A stretch of 64,000 nt of DNA, taken from the NCBI RefSeq assembly GCF_002812985.1, contig NZ_PGCP01000022.1, positions 107,247 through 171,246 on the forward strand, given 5' to 3'. The position numbers and the translations under genes are program-made. The notes under the pieces were generated by a model. That model was not told the DNA's origin. It saw only the letters and a list, made by a program, of their open reading frames with translations, and searched no databases. Numbering within the stretch: position 1 is the first letter of the stretch; every line of letters begins with the position of its first letter. Origin of the DNA: Aeromonas lusitana. Lineage in GTDB: Bacteria; Pseudomonadota; Gammaproteobacteria; Enterobacterales; Aeromonadaceae. Below, piece by piece: positions 54,673 through 64,000 of the stretch.

Positions 54673-55173
54673 ATGAAGTTCAGCAAAGTAGAATTCCTGG
54701 TTGGCGCCTTCATGCTGGCTGGCATCGCGGCCATTTTGGCACTGGCACTGCAAGTCGCTGGTTTGAGTTTCAAACCGGAAGGAGAAACCTATACCCTGCG
54801 CGCCCATTTCGATAATATCGGCGGCCTGAAAGTACGTTCACCGGTCAAGGTCGGTGGGGTCGTGGTCGGTCGGGTCAGCGACATCACCTTGGACGCCAAG
54901 AGTCAGGTGCCCATCGTCTCCTTGCAGATGCAAAAAAGTGCCGGTGAGTTTTCCGAGACCAGCACCCTCTCCATCCTGACCTCGGGTCTGCTCGGCGAGC
55001 AATATGTCGGCCTGGCTCCCGGTTTCACCGACGAGGAGATGGGCACCAACATGCTCAAGGATGGCGACATGATCGAAGACACCAAATCCGCCATCGTACT
55101 GGAAGACCTGATTGGCAAGTTCCTCTATAGCCAGTCCACACCAGCCACCAATCCGCCAGCAACCAAGGAGTAA
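54673..55173 (+). CDS. mlaD: Phospholipid transport MCE-domain protein MlaD
   Basis: MlaD forms the hexameric periplasmic ring of the Mla complex. 166 residues from ATG 54673 with AAGG upstream. N-terminal membrane helix (VGAFMLAGIAAILALALQVAG), then the MCE domain (LRAHFDNIGGLKVRSPVKVGGVVVGRVSDI near residue 45) and the LTSGLLGEQYVGLAPG block near 105. Begins just after mlaE. Confidence 0.96.
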   Translation: MKFSKVEFLVGAFMLAGIAAILALALQVAGLSFKPEGETYTLRAHFDNIGGLKVRSPVKVGGVVVGRVSDITLDAKSQVPIVSLQMQKSAGEFSETSTLSILTSGLLGEQYVGLAPGFTDEEMGTNMLKDGDMIEDTKSAIVLEDLIGKFLYSQSTPATNPPATKE

Positions 55174-55175
55174 CC

Positions 55176-55811
55176 ATGTTCAAGAAGATCGCCCTGCTGC
55201 TGGGTCTGATTACCAGCATGTTGTTCTCTGCCGCCACCCTGGCTGCAGCCAACACCTCGGATCCTTATGCCCTGGTGGATCAGGCGGCTCAACAGACCTT
55301 CGCCCGCCTCAAGTCAGACCAGGCTCAGGTCAAGAGCAATCCAGATCACCTGCGCGTGATCATCCGTGAAGAGCTGCTGCCCTACGTGGATAATCGCTTC
55401 GCCGCCTACAAGGTGCTTGGCAACCAGATCAAGGAGACCACCCCGGCTCAGCGTGATGCCTTCGTCGAGGTGTTCACCGAGTACATGGTGAGCTCCTACG
55501 CCGATGCCCTCGCCCACTTCGACAAGCAGACCGTCAAGGTCCAGCCGGGCAAGGCCCCGGGTGACAGCAACATCACCGCCGTCAACGTCAGCGTGAAAGA
55601 GGCCGGCAAGCCGGACATCTTCCTCGAGTTCAAGCTGCGCAAGAACAACAAGACCGGCGAGTGGAAGGCGTTCGACATGGTCGCCGAAGGCATCAGCCTG
55701 CTCTCTGCCAAGCAGAACGAGCTCGGCGGCCTCATCCGCCAGAATGGCATAGATGCGGTGATCGCCCAGTTGCGCGAGCACAACGCCAAGCCCCTGGTCA
55801 TCAAATCATGA
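55176..55811 (+). CDS. mlaC: Periplasmic phospholipid-binding protein MlaC
   Basis: MlaC ferries phospholipid between the outer-membrane MlaA complex and MlaD. 211 residues with a signal peptide (LLLGLITSMLFSAATLAAA) and the Tol-Tol-Ttg2D domain (DHLRVIIREELLPYVDNRFAAYKVLG near residue 57; FVEVFTEYMVSSYADAL near 93). 2 nt after mlaD. Confidence 0.96.
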   Translation: MFKKIALLLGLITSMLFSAATLAAANTSDPYALVDQAAQQTFARLKSDQAQVKSNPDHLRVIIREELLPYVDNRFAAYKVLGNQIKETTPAQRDAFVEVFTEYMVSSYADALAHFDKQTVKVQPGKAPGDSNITAVNVSVKEAGKPDIFLEFKLRKNNKTGEWKAFDMVAEGISLLSAKQNELGGLIRQNGIDAVIAQLREHNAKPLVIKS

Positions 55812-56080
55812 AATTAAGCGGTGAGCTGCAGGCGCCACAGGTCAATGAGCTGTGGCAACGCCGGGCAGAGTGGTGGCAAGATGACGAGCTGGAGCTCGGT
55901 GATGTCACCACCCTGGATTCTGCCGGTCTGGCCCTGCTGGTCAAATGGGCCAAAGCCACCCTGGCACGGGGCGCCACACCACGACTGGTCGGCGCCTCTC
56001 GTGATTTTCATACCTTGGCCAACCTGTACGGGGTGGCCGATTTGTTTCAATCAACCCCGCCCAACACTGAGGACGCGTAA
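55808..56080 (+). CDS. mlaB: STAS-domain protein MlaB
   Basis: MlaB is the cytoplasmic STAS subunit that stabilises MlaF. 90 residues from ATG 55808, overlapping the mlaC stop by 4 nt. The STAS core [21 protein letters not shown] has the usual Asp-Ser-Ala-Gly turn at residues 37-40. Confidence 0.93.
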   Translation: MKLSGELQAPQVNELWQRRAEWWQDDELELGDVTTLDSAGLALLVKWAKATLARGATPRLVGASRDFHTLANLYGVADLFQSTPPNTEDA

Positions 56081-56337
56081 TGCAAGTCTCTGAAATTGAA
56101 GCGATACTCCTTGAGGCCTTGCCATTGTCCGAAGTCCATGTCAAAGGCGACGGTAGTCACTACCAAGTGATCGCCGTCGGTGACATGTTTGACGGTATGA
56201 GCCGGGTCAAGAAACAGCAGGCCATCTATGCTCCCCTGATGGACAAGATCGCCAGCAACGCCATCCACGCACTCTCCATCAAGGCCTTTACCGATGCCGA
56301 ATGGAAGCGCGAACGTAAATTCCTACTGCCCTCCTGA
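56080..56337 (+). CDS. ibaG: BolA family iron-sulfur-related protein IbaG
   Basis: IbaG (YrbA), a BolA-family partner of monothiol glutaredoxin. 85 residues with [29 protein letters not shown] begun near residue 15, containing the conserved His 27, and [23 protein letters not shown]. Starts in the mlaB stop (TAATG) and precedes murA, as in E. coli. Confidence 0.96.
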   Translation: MQVSEIEAILLEALPLSEVHVKGDGSHYQVIAVGDMFDGMSRVKKQQAIYAPLMDKIASNAIHALSIKAFTDAEWKRERKFLLPS

Positions 56338-56353
56338 TTTGGTATCTAAGTAA

Positions 56354-57616
<1,263 letters not shown>

Positions 57617-57654
57617 TGCCTCGCTTGCTGTAGTGCTAAGCACTGCTCATGACG

Positions 57655-57686
57655 AAAAAGGCCCCCGCATTGCGGGGGCCTTTTTC
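57655..57686 (+). terminator. murA terminator
   Basis: AAAAAGGCCCCCGCA / TGCGGGGGCCTTTTT hairpin 40 nt after the murA stop. It also faces the convergent pmbA gene. Confidence 0.9.
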
Positions 57687-57719
57687 ATGGCATGGGCTCA
57701 GGGTCGGCAGGAACCGGGC

Positions 57720-59063
57720 TCAGTGCCCCGCCAGCTTCATCTGCTCAACCAGCACCGAGCCGGTCTTGAGGCTGGAGCGCTCATCTTCATCCGTTCCCAC
57801 TGCGACCAGATTGCTGAACATATCGGATAGATTGCCTGCAACAGTGATTTCTTCCACGGGATACGCAATCTCGCCGTTTTCCACCCAGAAACCGGCGGCA
57901 CCGCGGGAGTAGTCACCGTTGACGATGTTGACGCCCTGCCCCATCAGCTCGGTCACCAGCAGGCCAGTGCCCATCTCCTTGAGCATGCCCTGGAAGTCCT
58001 GACCCGTGTTCGACACCTGCCAGTTGTGAATGCCGCCGGCGTGGCCCGTGGTGGTCAACCCCAGCTTGCGCGCCGAGTAGGAGGTGAGCAGCCAGCTCAT
58101 CAGGCGACCGTCACGCACTATGTCCATATCCCTGGTGCGCACCCCTTCCCCATCGAACGGGGTACTGGCCAGACCGCCAAGCAAATGCGGGAACTCCTGG
58201 ATATGCAGCCAGTCCGGCAGCACCTGTTCACCCAATTTGTCCAGCAGGAAGCTCGACTTGCGATAGAGGTTGCCACCACTGATGGCCATCACCAGATGGC
58301 CCCAGAGGCCGGCGGCGGTATCTGGGTGGAACAGCACGGGCGCATGGCGGGTGCTGATCTTGCGGGCTCCCAGGCGGGAGACGGTACGCTCCACCGCCTC
58401 GTCGGCGATGCGCTGCGGGCTCCACAGCCCTCCCAGGGTGCGGCTGGAGGAGTAGCCGTAGTCCCGCTGCATGTCGCCATCCTGCTCGCCGATCAACACA
58501 CAGCTCAGGGAGTTGCGGGATGCGGCATAGCCTTTGACGAAGCCGTGGCTGTTGCCATACACCTTGACCCCCAGATGGCTGGAGAAGCTGGCGCCGTCGG
58601 AGTGCTTGATGCGGGCATCGCGGCCCAGCGCCAGGCGCTCGCACTCGATGGCCAGCTCGATGCCGTGCTGGGGATCCAGCAGGGTGGGGTGGCAGAGTTG
58701 CAGGTCGGGAGCGTCCCAGGCCAGCAGCTCGGCATCGGCGAGGCCAGCATACTCATCGGCGGAGGTGTGGCGCGCTATCTCCATTGCCGCCTCGACGGCG
58801 GCACGAATGGCAGCCTTGCCGAGATCCGTGGTGGAGGAGGAGCCCTTGCAGCCGTCGCGGTAGACGGCGATACCGAGCGCCCCATCCTTGTTGAATTCGA
58901 TGCTTTCCAGCTCACAACCCCGGGTATTCACCGACAAGCCGGTCTGCTTGCTGATGGAGACTTCGGCCAGCCCGGCCCCCAACCCCTTGGCGATCTCCAG
59001 AGCCTCGGCGACGACAGCCTCGAGATGGGTTTGATCCTGGCGGATTTGGTCTTGCTGGTCCAT
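57720..59063 (-). CDS. pmbA: Metalloprotease PmbA (TldE)
   Basis: PmbA pairs with TldD to degrade unstructured peptides and mature microcin-type peptides. 447 residues. The TldE side of the heterodimer lacks the zinc HExxxH motif and none is seen here. Conserved segments: NKDGALGIAVYRDGCKGSSSTTD near residue 60, ISGGNLYRKSSFLLDKLG near 265 and NIVNGDYSRGAAGFWVENGEI near 385. Divergent from darP, as in E. coli (pmbA/yjgA). Confidence 0.96.
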   Translation of the reverse strand: MDQQDQIRQDQTHLEAVVAEALEIAKGLGAGLAEVSISKQTGLSVNTRGCELESIEFNKDGALGIAVYRDGCKGSSSTTDLGKAAIRAAVEAAMEIARHTSADEYAGLADAELLAWDAPDLQLCHPTLLDPQHGIELAIECERLALGRDARIKHSDGASFSSHLGVKVYGNSHGFVKGYAASRNSLSCVLIGEQDGDMQRDYGYSSSRTLGGLWSPQRIADEAVERTVSRLGARKISTRHAPVLFHPDTAAGLWGHLVMAISGGNLYRKSSFLLDKLGEQVLPDWLHIQEFPHLLGGLASTPFDGEGVRTRDMDIVRDGRLMSWLLTSYSARKLGLTTTGHAGGIHNWQVSNTGQDFQGMLKEMGTGLLVTELMGQGVNIVNGDYSRGAAGFWVENGEIAYPVEEITVAGNLSDMFSNLVAVGTDEDERSSLKTGSVLVEQMKLAGH

Positions 59064-59170
59064 AACTCACATCTGTATGAAGGAAAGGGGCTAAGCATAT
59101 CAGACCCCTGCGCCCAGCGGGAGAAGCTGGTAACATATCCCCCAACGTGAATGACAGGAATCAAAGACCG

Positions 59171-59695
59171 ATGAGTCAGTATCAAGACGACAACGAACAG
59201 GACGATTGGGGCCCCAGCAAGAGCCAGCTCAAGCGTGACGCCGAAGCCTTGCAGAAGATGGGTGAGGAGATAGTCTCCCTGAGTGCCAGCGAGCTGGAGC
59301 GGATCCCGCTGGATGAAGAGCTGGCCGAAGCCGTCGAGCTGGGTCGCAAGCTCAAACCCAAGAAGGACGAGTCCTTCCGCCGCCACCTGCAGTTCATCGG
59401 CCGCCTGATGCGCAGCCGGGACATGGCACAGATCGAAGAGGCGCTCTCCATCATCAAGATGCGTCACTCCACCGTGAATGCCCGTCTGCACCGCCTGGAG
59501 CAGTGGCGTGAGCGGCTGATCAGCGAAGGGGATTCTGCCCTCAACGAGCTGATGGCCCAGTTCCACGATCTGGACCGCCAGAAGCTGCGCCAGTTGATCC
59601 GCACCGCTAACAAGGAGCGGGAGCTCAACAAGCCACCGGTGGCGTTTCGCGAGATGTATCAATATCTGCGCGGCGAGATCGAAGATCAGCTGTGA
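59171..59695 (+). CDS. darP: Ribosome biogenesis factor DarP (YjgA, DUF615)
   Basis: DarP associates with late 50S assembly intermediates. 174 residues from ATG 59171 (MSQYQDDNEQDDWGPSKSQLK), an acidic start followed by highly charged helices; conserved SKSQLKRDAEALQKMGEEIV and RHLQFIGRLMRS blocks. The frame is open 8 codons upstream but without a better start. Confidence 0.95.
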   Translation: MSQYQDDNEQDDWGPSKSQLKRDAEALQKMGEEIVSLSASELERIPLDEELAEAVELGRKLKPKKDESFRRHLQFIGRLMRSRDMAQIEEALSIIKMRHSTVNARLHRLEQWRERLISEGDSALNELMAQFHDLDRQKLRQLIRTANKERELNKPPVAFREMYQYLRGEIEDQL

Positions 59696-59738
59696 GTGAT
59701 GACTCACCACCGGTGACCCTGGGTCAGCGGTAGATAGC

Positions 59739-59768
59739 AAAACGGGGCCAATCTGGCCCCGTTTTTTA
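59739..59768. terminator. Bidirectional terminator after darP
   Basis: AAAACGGGGCCA / TGGCCCCGTTTT hairpin with a short loop and T-run, between the convergent darP and penicillin-binding-protein-like genes. Confidence 0.9.
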
Positions 59769-59785
59769 TGTGCTATGGCGATGCA

Positions 59786-62700
59786 TCAACTGCCCGCCAT
59801 GCACTGGGTATGCGTCCCCGGCTCCAGGTAGGGCATCAACAGCGGCGCCATGCCCTTGAGCACCTGCACCGGCAGCGCCGAGGTGAAGCGGAACTTGTCC
59901 GACTGGCTGCCCGGCACATAGGCGGTCAGGGTACCAAAGTGATCGTCGCCTATGTAGAAGACGAAGGTCGCGGTGCGGTTACGGGCCAAGGAGCTGGTCA
60001 CGTTGCCATAACGCCCGACTGTCTCAAGCCGGTTATCCCCCGTCCCCGTCTTGCCACCCATCGGCAATATGGTCCCATCCGGCAGGGCGAAGGCACCGGC
60101 GATGCGTCGCGCCGTCCCCCCTTCCACCACCTTGGAGAGAGCATTGCGCAAGGCTTGCGCCACCTCGGGCGCCATCACCCTGGAGCCCTGCACGTTAGCC
60201 GGCTCGAACACGGTGGCGAAGGGAGTGCCCTTGGCAAACGACAAGTACTCGATGCGCTGGGTCGGTGCCCGTATGCCGCCGTTCTGGATGATCCCCATCA
60301 ACTCTGCCAGGGCCGCCGGCCTGTCCCCCGAGCTGCCCAGAGCAGTCGCAAGCGACGGCACCAGGTGGTCGAAGGGATATCCCAGCCGTGCCCAGCGTTG
60401 ATGGATATCGAGGAAGGCCTCGACCTCCAGCATGGTGCGGATGCGGCTATCCCGGGCACTGCGATGACGGGTCTTGAACAGCCAGCTGTAGACCTCCTGA
60501 CGCTCGTCACGGCTGGCCGCGACCGCATCGGCGAAGGTCGCCTTGTCGAACTCCTTGAGATACGACAGCAGCCACAGCTCGAGCGGGTGCACCCGCGCTA
60601 TATAGCCCTGATCCGGCAGTGAATACTTACCTGGCCCATAGCTGGTGTAGAGCTGTTCAACCCGCTTGTCGCTCAGCTTCTCCCGTGGCAATCGCTTCGC
60701 GAGGAAGGCGGCGAAGTCCACCTGCGACGCTTCCGGCATCAGATAGCGATGTACGGCGGCGAGTCGAACCGCACTGGGCTTGAGGCCATCCAGGAAGGTA
60801 TCCAGCCGCTCATCCGGGGTCTTGCCCTGATACTTGCGCCAGAAGCGCAGCAGATAGGTCTGGCCCTCCTTGTCGGCAAACTTGGACAGATACTCGGTGC
60901 GGCGTGGATCCTTGTCATCCTTGAGCAGCTGGGCGCGGTTGCCTTCCTTGTAGAGGCTGTAGCGCACTATGTCGCGCATCAGCCGCACGAAGGGCAGGTT
61001 GATGGATTCCCGCAGCGCATCGCGAATAGGCGGAATGCGACCATTATCCTCTTTGCGGAAGTTGTTGAAGGTGTGCATGCCGCCGCCGGTGAAGAAGCCT
61101 TCATAGGGGCTCGCGGAATACTTGCGATCCAGCGCAGCCTCCAGCATCACAGGCAGGCTCTTGTCCTTGGCCGTCATCAGGTAGGAGATGGCCCAGCGGC
61201 TGATGTTGTCCTGATTAGAGACCTCAATCTTGCGCAGACTCTCGGCTGGCATCTCGGCATAGCTGTCATGCAGCTCGGTGACGATCTCCAGATAGGTGGT
61301 CAGCACCCGCAGCTTGGCGGTGGAGCCCAGCTCCAGCTTGCTGCCTTCGTTGATGTCGAACGGCTGATCCGTGTTGTCGGTCTGCACCCGCACCTTGACC
61401 CCTTCCGGCGTCTTCTCGAACAGGGTGAAACTGTATTTCACATCCCCGGTCTTCTCCGGCGAGAGCAGGCGCTCACCAAACAGACCCACCTGGGCGGCGA
61501 AAGTCGGATCCGCCAACTGCTGCAGGTAACGAGAGATATCGTTCTGCAGCGGCATGTTGAGGGTGGTATCCGCCGTCAGATCCATGCGGTCCAGATCGTA
61601 AAGCTGCACCCCGAGCTGGCGACTGAGGCGGGTACGTGCCACCTGCAAGCCCTTGTTGTTGTTGACCCGGGTGATCGCCGGCGCCTGCAGGAAATCGCGG
61701 AAAACCAGTTTGGCCTTGAGCGCAGATTCCATCAGCGGCGGCGTGATCATGCCCTCCTGTACGAACAGTCGCAGATAGCTGTCAGTCAGGGTCGACAACG
61801 CCTCCCGCCCCTGTGCCAAATAGTAGGAAGGACGACGGTGGGCGATCATCAGGGAGACGACCTGACGCAGGGCCAGTCCCCGCTCGGCTAGGGTCGCGTC
61901 CTGATTGCGGACGGGATCCAGCAGACGGTTGACCTCATCCACATTGGCACCGAACCAGACCCAGAGACCATCTCCCAGCCCATGTACCTCGCCATAGCCA
62001 GGCGCTGCCGAGAGGGGTACCGAGTTGAGATAGGCCCAGGCAACCAGCTTGCGGGCTTCCAGGGTCTCAGGCCCCAACCGGTAGGCGCGAACGCTGGCCG
62101 AGACCATCTGCCGGATCTTCTCGGTCGGCGACAGGGTCAGCCCATCGGGAGAGTGACGGTATTTCTCCACCTGGGTCGCGAGGGTACTGCCGCCAGCGGA
62201 TTGATCCTGCATGTCCAGCGCCTTGCCAACCTGAGAGAGCGCAGCCTTGCCAAAGCGCGGCCAGTCCACGGCCGGGTTGGCAAGGGGCTGCTCATTGCTC
62301 AACAGATCCCGGTTCTCAATGAACAGCAGCGACTGTATGACCAGAGGTGGGATGGCGCTGAAGTCCGGATAGTAATGGGTCGGATACTTGTACTGATAGA
62401 AGGGCTCGGCACGGCAGTCGTGCAGGGTCAATCCCGCCTGCACCTTCTCGGTATAGGGCACGAAGAAGCCATGGCTGGCGTACTTGTACAGCGCATCGGA
62501 GAAATGCACCTGCTCAGTCACCTGATAGCCGCGCTGGATCAGCCGCTCCTGGATCATGGGCATCAGCACATAACCGAGGCGCTTGTCGAAGGGGCCGTCA
62601 TCCGGGAAAGTGATCTGCTTGCTGGGACCGGGCTCCAGCTCATAGGTCAGCTTGGCGGCGTAATGAGAGATCTCCTGCGACTGCAGTCGGGAGGTCTTCA

Positions 62701-62869
62701 TCTCATAGCCCAGCAGGGCGATCGCGGCAGCCAGGCAAAGCAAAAAGATAAAACAGAACAACCAGCGCCACCAGGGACGGCGCTTGCGCTTATGTTGCCC
62801 GTCCGCGTGCGGTACGGATGAATCCTGAGATGCCACTTTGTTCAAATCCGTCTGTTTTGATGCGCCCAT
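59786..62869 (-). CDS. Large bifunctional transglycosylase/transpeptidase (class A PBP-like)
   Basis: 1027 residues from ATG 62869 (GGGG site 6 nt upstream; a GTG at 62908 adds 13). A basic cytoplasmic tail, one membrane helix (WWRWLFCFIFLLCLAAAIALLGY), a GT51 glycosyltransferase with FIENRDLL near residue 186 and SAGGSTLATQ near 227, and a transpeptidase domain with STAK near 515 and KTGTGDNR near 941. Unlike PBP1A/1B/1C in layout: about 290 residues separate the two domains' motifs and 425 separate SxxK from KTG. It is likely an accessory peptidoglycan synthase or a specialised enzyme. No symbol is certain. Confidence 0.82.
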   Translation of the reverse strand: MGASKQTDLNKVASQDSSVPHADGQHKRKRRPWWRWLFCFIFLLCLAAAIALLGYEMKTSRLQSQEISHYAAKLTYELEPGPSKQITFPDDGPFDKRLGYVLMPMIQERLIQRGYQVTEQVHFSDALYKYASHGFFVPYTEKVQAGLTLHDCRAEPFYQYKYPTHYYPDFSAIPPLVIQSLLFIENRDLLSNEQPLANPAVDWPRFGKAALSQVGKALDMQDQSAGGSTLATQVEKYRHSPDGLTLSPTEKIRQMVSASVRAYRLGPETLEARKLVAWAYLNSVPLSAAPGYGEVHGLGDGLWVWFGANVDEVNRLLDPVRNQDATLAERGLALRQVVSLMIAHRRPSYYLAQGREALSTLTDSYLRLFVQEGMITPPLMESALKAKLVFRDFLQAPAITRVNNNKGLQVARTRLSRQLGVQLYDLDRMDLTADTTLNMPLQNDISRYLQQLADPTFAAQVGLFGERLLSPEKTGDVKYSFTLFEKTPEGVKVRVQTDNTDQPFDINEGSKLELGSTAKLRVLTTYLEIVTELHDSYAEMPAESLRKIEVSNQDNISRWAISYLMTAKDKSLPVMLEAALDRKYSASPYEGFFTGGGMHTFNNFRKEDNGRIPPIRDALRESINLPFVRLMRDIVRYSLYKEGNRAQLLKDDKDPRRTEYLSKFADKEGQTYLLRFWRKYQGKTPDERLDTFLDGLKPSAVRLAAVHRYLMPEASQVDFAAFLAKRLPREKLSDKRVEQLYTSYGPGKYSLPDQGYIARVHPLELWLLSYLKEFDKATFADAVAASRDERQEVYSWLFKTRHRSARDSRIRTMLEVEAFLDIHQRWARLGYPFDHLVPSLATALGSSGDRPAALAELMGIIQNGGIRAPTQRIEYLSFAKGTPFATVFEPANVQGSRVMAPEVAQALRNALSKVVEGGTARRIAGAFALPDGTILPMGGKTGTGDNRLETVGRYGNVTSSLARNRTATFVFYIGDDHFGTLTAYVPGSQSDKFRFTSALPVQVLKGMAPLLMPYLEPGTHTQCMAGS

Positions 62870-63034
62870 ATTAGCCCCACCATGGTTGCGCAATTTATTG
62901 TCTTTCACTCAAGCTTAGTCGTTTCAAGTCAAGGGCTTGAAAACTATTGAGCGCTTTGATGCGATGTTAACAGGGCGATTGTGAAAATGGGAGTCGATTG
63001 TTGCAGCGCGACAAGAGATCCGAGCTGATGGGTA

Positions 63035-63066
63035 AAAATGAAACACCGGCCAAGGGCCGGTGTTCA
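63035..63066 (-). terminator. tmaR terminator
   Basis: ACACCGGCC / GGCCGGTGT hairpin 18 nt after the tmaR stop, followed on the minus strand by TTTCATTTTTA. Confidence 0.8.
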
Positions 63067-63083
63067 AGCATGGCAAAACCGTC

Positions 63084-63401
63084 TTATTTGCTGGTGCTCA
63101 TGCCTTTCAATCTGGTGCTCAACTCCTTGCGCTCCTTGGAGAGCTCGGCGTTCTTGATGATGTGATCGTCGACCCGCTCTTCGTAATCGGCGCGCATGTT
63201 GGCGATGATGGCCTGCACTTCATCGATGCTCATACCAGGCTTGATATAGTCGCTCAGGTTGTCGAGCAGCAGCACCCGCTTCTGGTTATCACGGATCTTC
63301 TTCTCGTTGTCGACGATCTCACGCTTGAGTTTGTTTTGACGACGGGACATACGCACATATTCCAACACATCGCTGAAAGTAGACTTGTTTACTTGTTCCA
63401 T
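63084..63401 (-). CDS. tmaR: Pole-localizer protein TmaR (YeeX, DUF496)
   Basis: TmaR clusters PTS enzyme I at the cell pole in E. coli, under control of tyrosine phosphorylation. 105 residues, highly charged coiled coil: [20 protein letters not shown] and [16 protein letters not shown] match the E. coli protein closely. The phospho-Tyr 72 of E. coli corresponds to Tyr 73 here (ADYEERVDD). Monocistronic, with its own terminator. Confidence 0.95.
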   Translation of the reverse strand: MEQVNKSTFSDVLEYVRMSRRQNKLKREIVDNEKKIRDNQKRVLLLDNLSDYIKPGMSIDEVQAIIANMRADYEERVDDHIIKNAELSKERKELSTRLKGMSTSK

Positions 63402-63446
63402 ATCGATACCACTGACTGAAGGTGAATGAAAACGGTTCAGGTGGCA

Positions 63447-63481
63447 CCTATGCCAGAGAGAAGTTGAAGGCGTGGCATAGG
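63447..63481. repeat. Inverted repeat upstream of tmaR
   Basis: CCTATGCCA (63447-63455) and TGGCATAGG (63473-63481), 9 bp perfect, 17-nt spacer, about 46 bp ahead of the tmaR start. There is no T-tract. The rest of the 364-bp gap (63402-63765) shows only this and the rRNA terminator. Confidence 0.5.
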
Positions 63482-63724
63482 CAAACCCGGAATGCCCTTA
63501 CTCTACCGAGTTATGATGCAGATACAACCCCAATCACAGGCTGGCCGGGGGTTTTGGCAGGAATGATAGTCCGGTCGTGTTGAGCGAAAACGAGGCAGGA
63601 GATAGGTAATTGGAGGCCTAGAAGGCAGTTTGTTTGACTGAGTGGATGTGGTTTTACGATGTGGCTGTCTGATAAATAGGCTATGGATGGACAAAATATC
63701 TGCCCATTCCCACATCCCAGCCAA

Positions 63725-63754
63725 TAAAAAAGCCCGCTCAGATGAGCGGGCTTC
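63725..63754 (-). terminator. rRNA operon terminator
   Basis: GAAGCCCGCTCA / TGAGCGGGCTT hairpin on the minus strand followed by TTTTTTATTGG, just after the 5S gene. Confidence 0.9.
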
Positions 63755-63765
63755 TTCTAATTGGG

Positions 63766-63883
63766 TGCCTGGCAGTGTCCTACTCTCGCATGGCGAATGC
63801 CACACTACCATCGGCGCTACCGCGTTTCACTTCTGAGTTCGGCATGGGATCAGGTGGTTCCACGGCGCTATGGCCGCCAGGCA
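63766..63883 (-). rRNA. rrf: 5S ribosomal RNA
   Basis: 118 nt on the minus strand. The ends TGCCTGGCGG and CTGCCAGGCA pair, and the interior contains CCCATGCCGAACTCAGAAGTGAAACG and GCGCCGATGGTAGTGTGG, both conserved in gammaproteobacterial 5S. Bases 63884-64000 upstream are 23S-5S spacer; the 23S 3' end is not yet reached. Confidence 0.98.
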
Positions 63884-64000
63884 AATTCTTCAATCTCGGA
63901 AAGCTGACGTGAATAACGACTGTCACCGGTAAGGTGGGTCGCTATCACTGAATTTGTAAGTAGTTCATGCACTTGCTACAAGGCCAGAAACCTGTCTCTT

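Noticed and set aside
63884..64000. 3' end of 23S rRNA
   Set aside because: The conserved 23S terminal segment is not present; this is spacer upstream of 5S.

Overview
The window comes from a GC-rich gammaproteobacterial chromosome, most likely an Aeromonas of the A. hydrophila group. The reasons are a lateral-flagella gene set (flg/fli/flh genes plus LafK), Enterobacteriaceae/Vibrionaceae-like housekeeping blocks with close protein matches (LpoA, DiaA, DolP, TmaR, MlaFEDCB, RapZ), and a sugar-acid-type cluster whose families I recall being named after A. hydrophila (AHA_39xx) and Enterococcus faecalis (EF_08xx) loci. No frameshifted genes, integrases or full IS elements were seen. One gene, flgL, is cut by the left edge.

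Layout. Positions 1-23566 hold most of a lateral (secondary) flagellar system in four blocks: flgBCDEFGHIJKL on the minus strand, flgA-flgM-flgN on the plus strand, lafK-fliEFGHIJ on the minus strand, and fliMNPQR-flhB-flhA on the minus strand. The filament, cap, sigma-28 and motor genes must lie beyond position 1. A canonical class I c-di-GMP (GEMM) riboswitch lies in the leader of lafK, the gene for the sigma-54 activator of the system. This suggests a direct second-messenger input to the surface-motility programme. Positions 23741-24219 hold the RNase P RNA gene with its promoter and terminator.

Positions 24349-38063 are housekeeping: rsmI; lpoA-yraN-diaA-dolP; petABC-sspAB; rplM-rpsI; zapE; zapG; then degQ and degS. 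A sigma-E-type promoter precedes degQ.

Positions 38129-46044 hold an accessory operon of poorly characterised families: a PRD protein, an SFCGS protein, DUF4312, DUF4311, DUF4310, an amidohydrolase, a DgaE-like PLP ammonia lyase, a DgaF-like KDGP aldolase, and a multidomain PRD/EIIB/EIIA activator. My reading is a PTS-related uptake and degradation system for an acylated amino-sugar acid. It has a CRP-like site and a candidate operator upstream, and a 143-bp MITE-like palindromic insertion inside it.

Positions 46063-52878 are the nitrogen-PTS/rpoN/LPS-export block (ptsO-rapZ-ptsN-hpf-rpoN-lptB-lptA-lptC-kdsC-kdsD). Positions 53037-57616 are mlaFEDCB-ibaG-murA, divergent from it. Then come pmbA, darP, a large unusual class A penicillin-binding-protein-like gene, tmaR, and the 5S end of an rRNA operon read on the minus strand.
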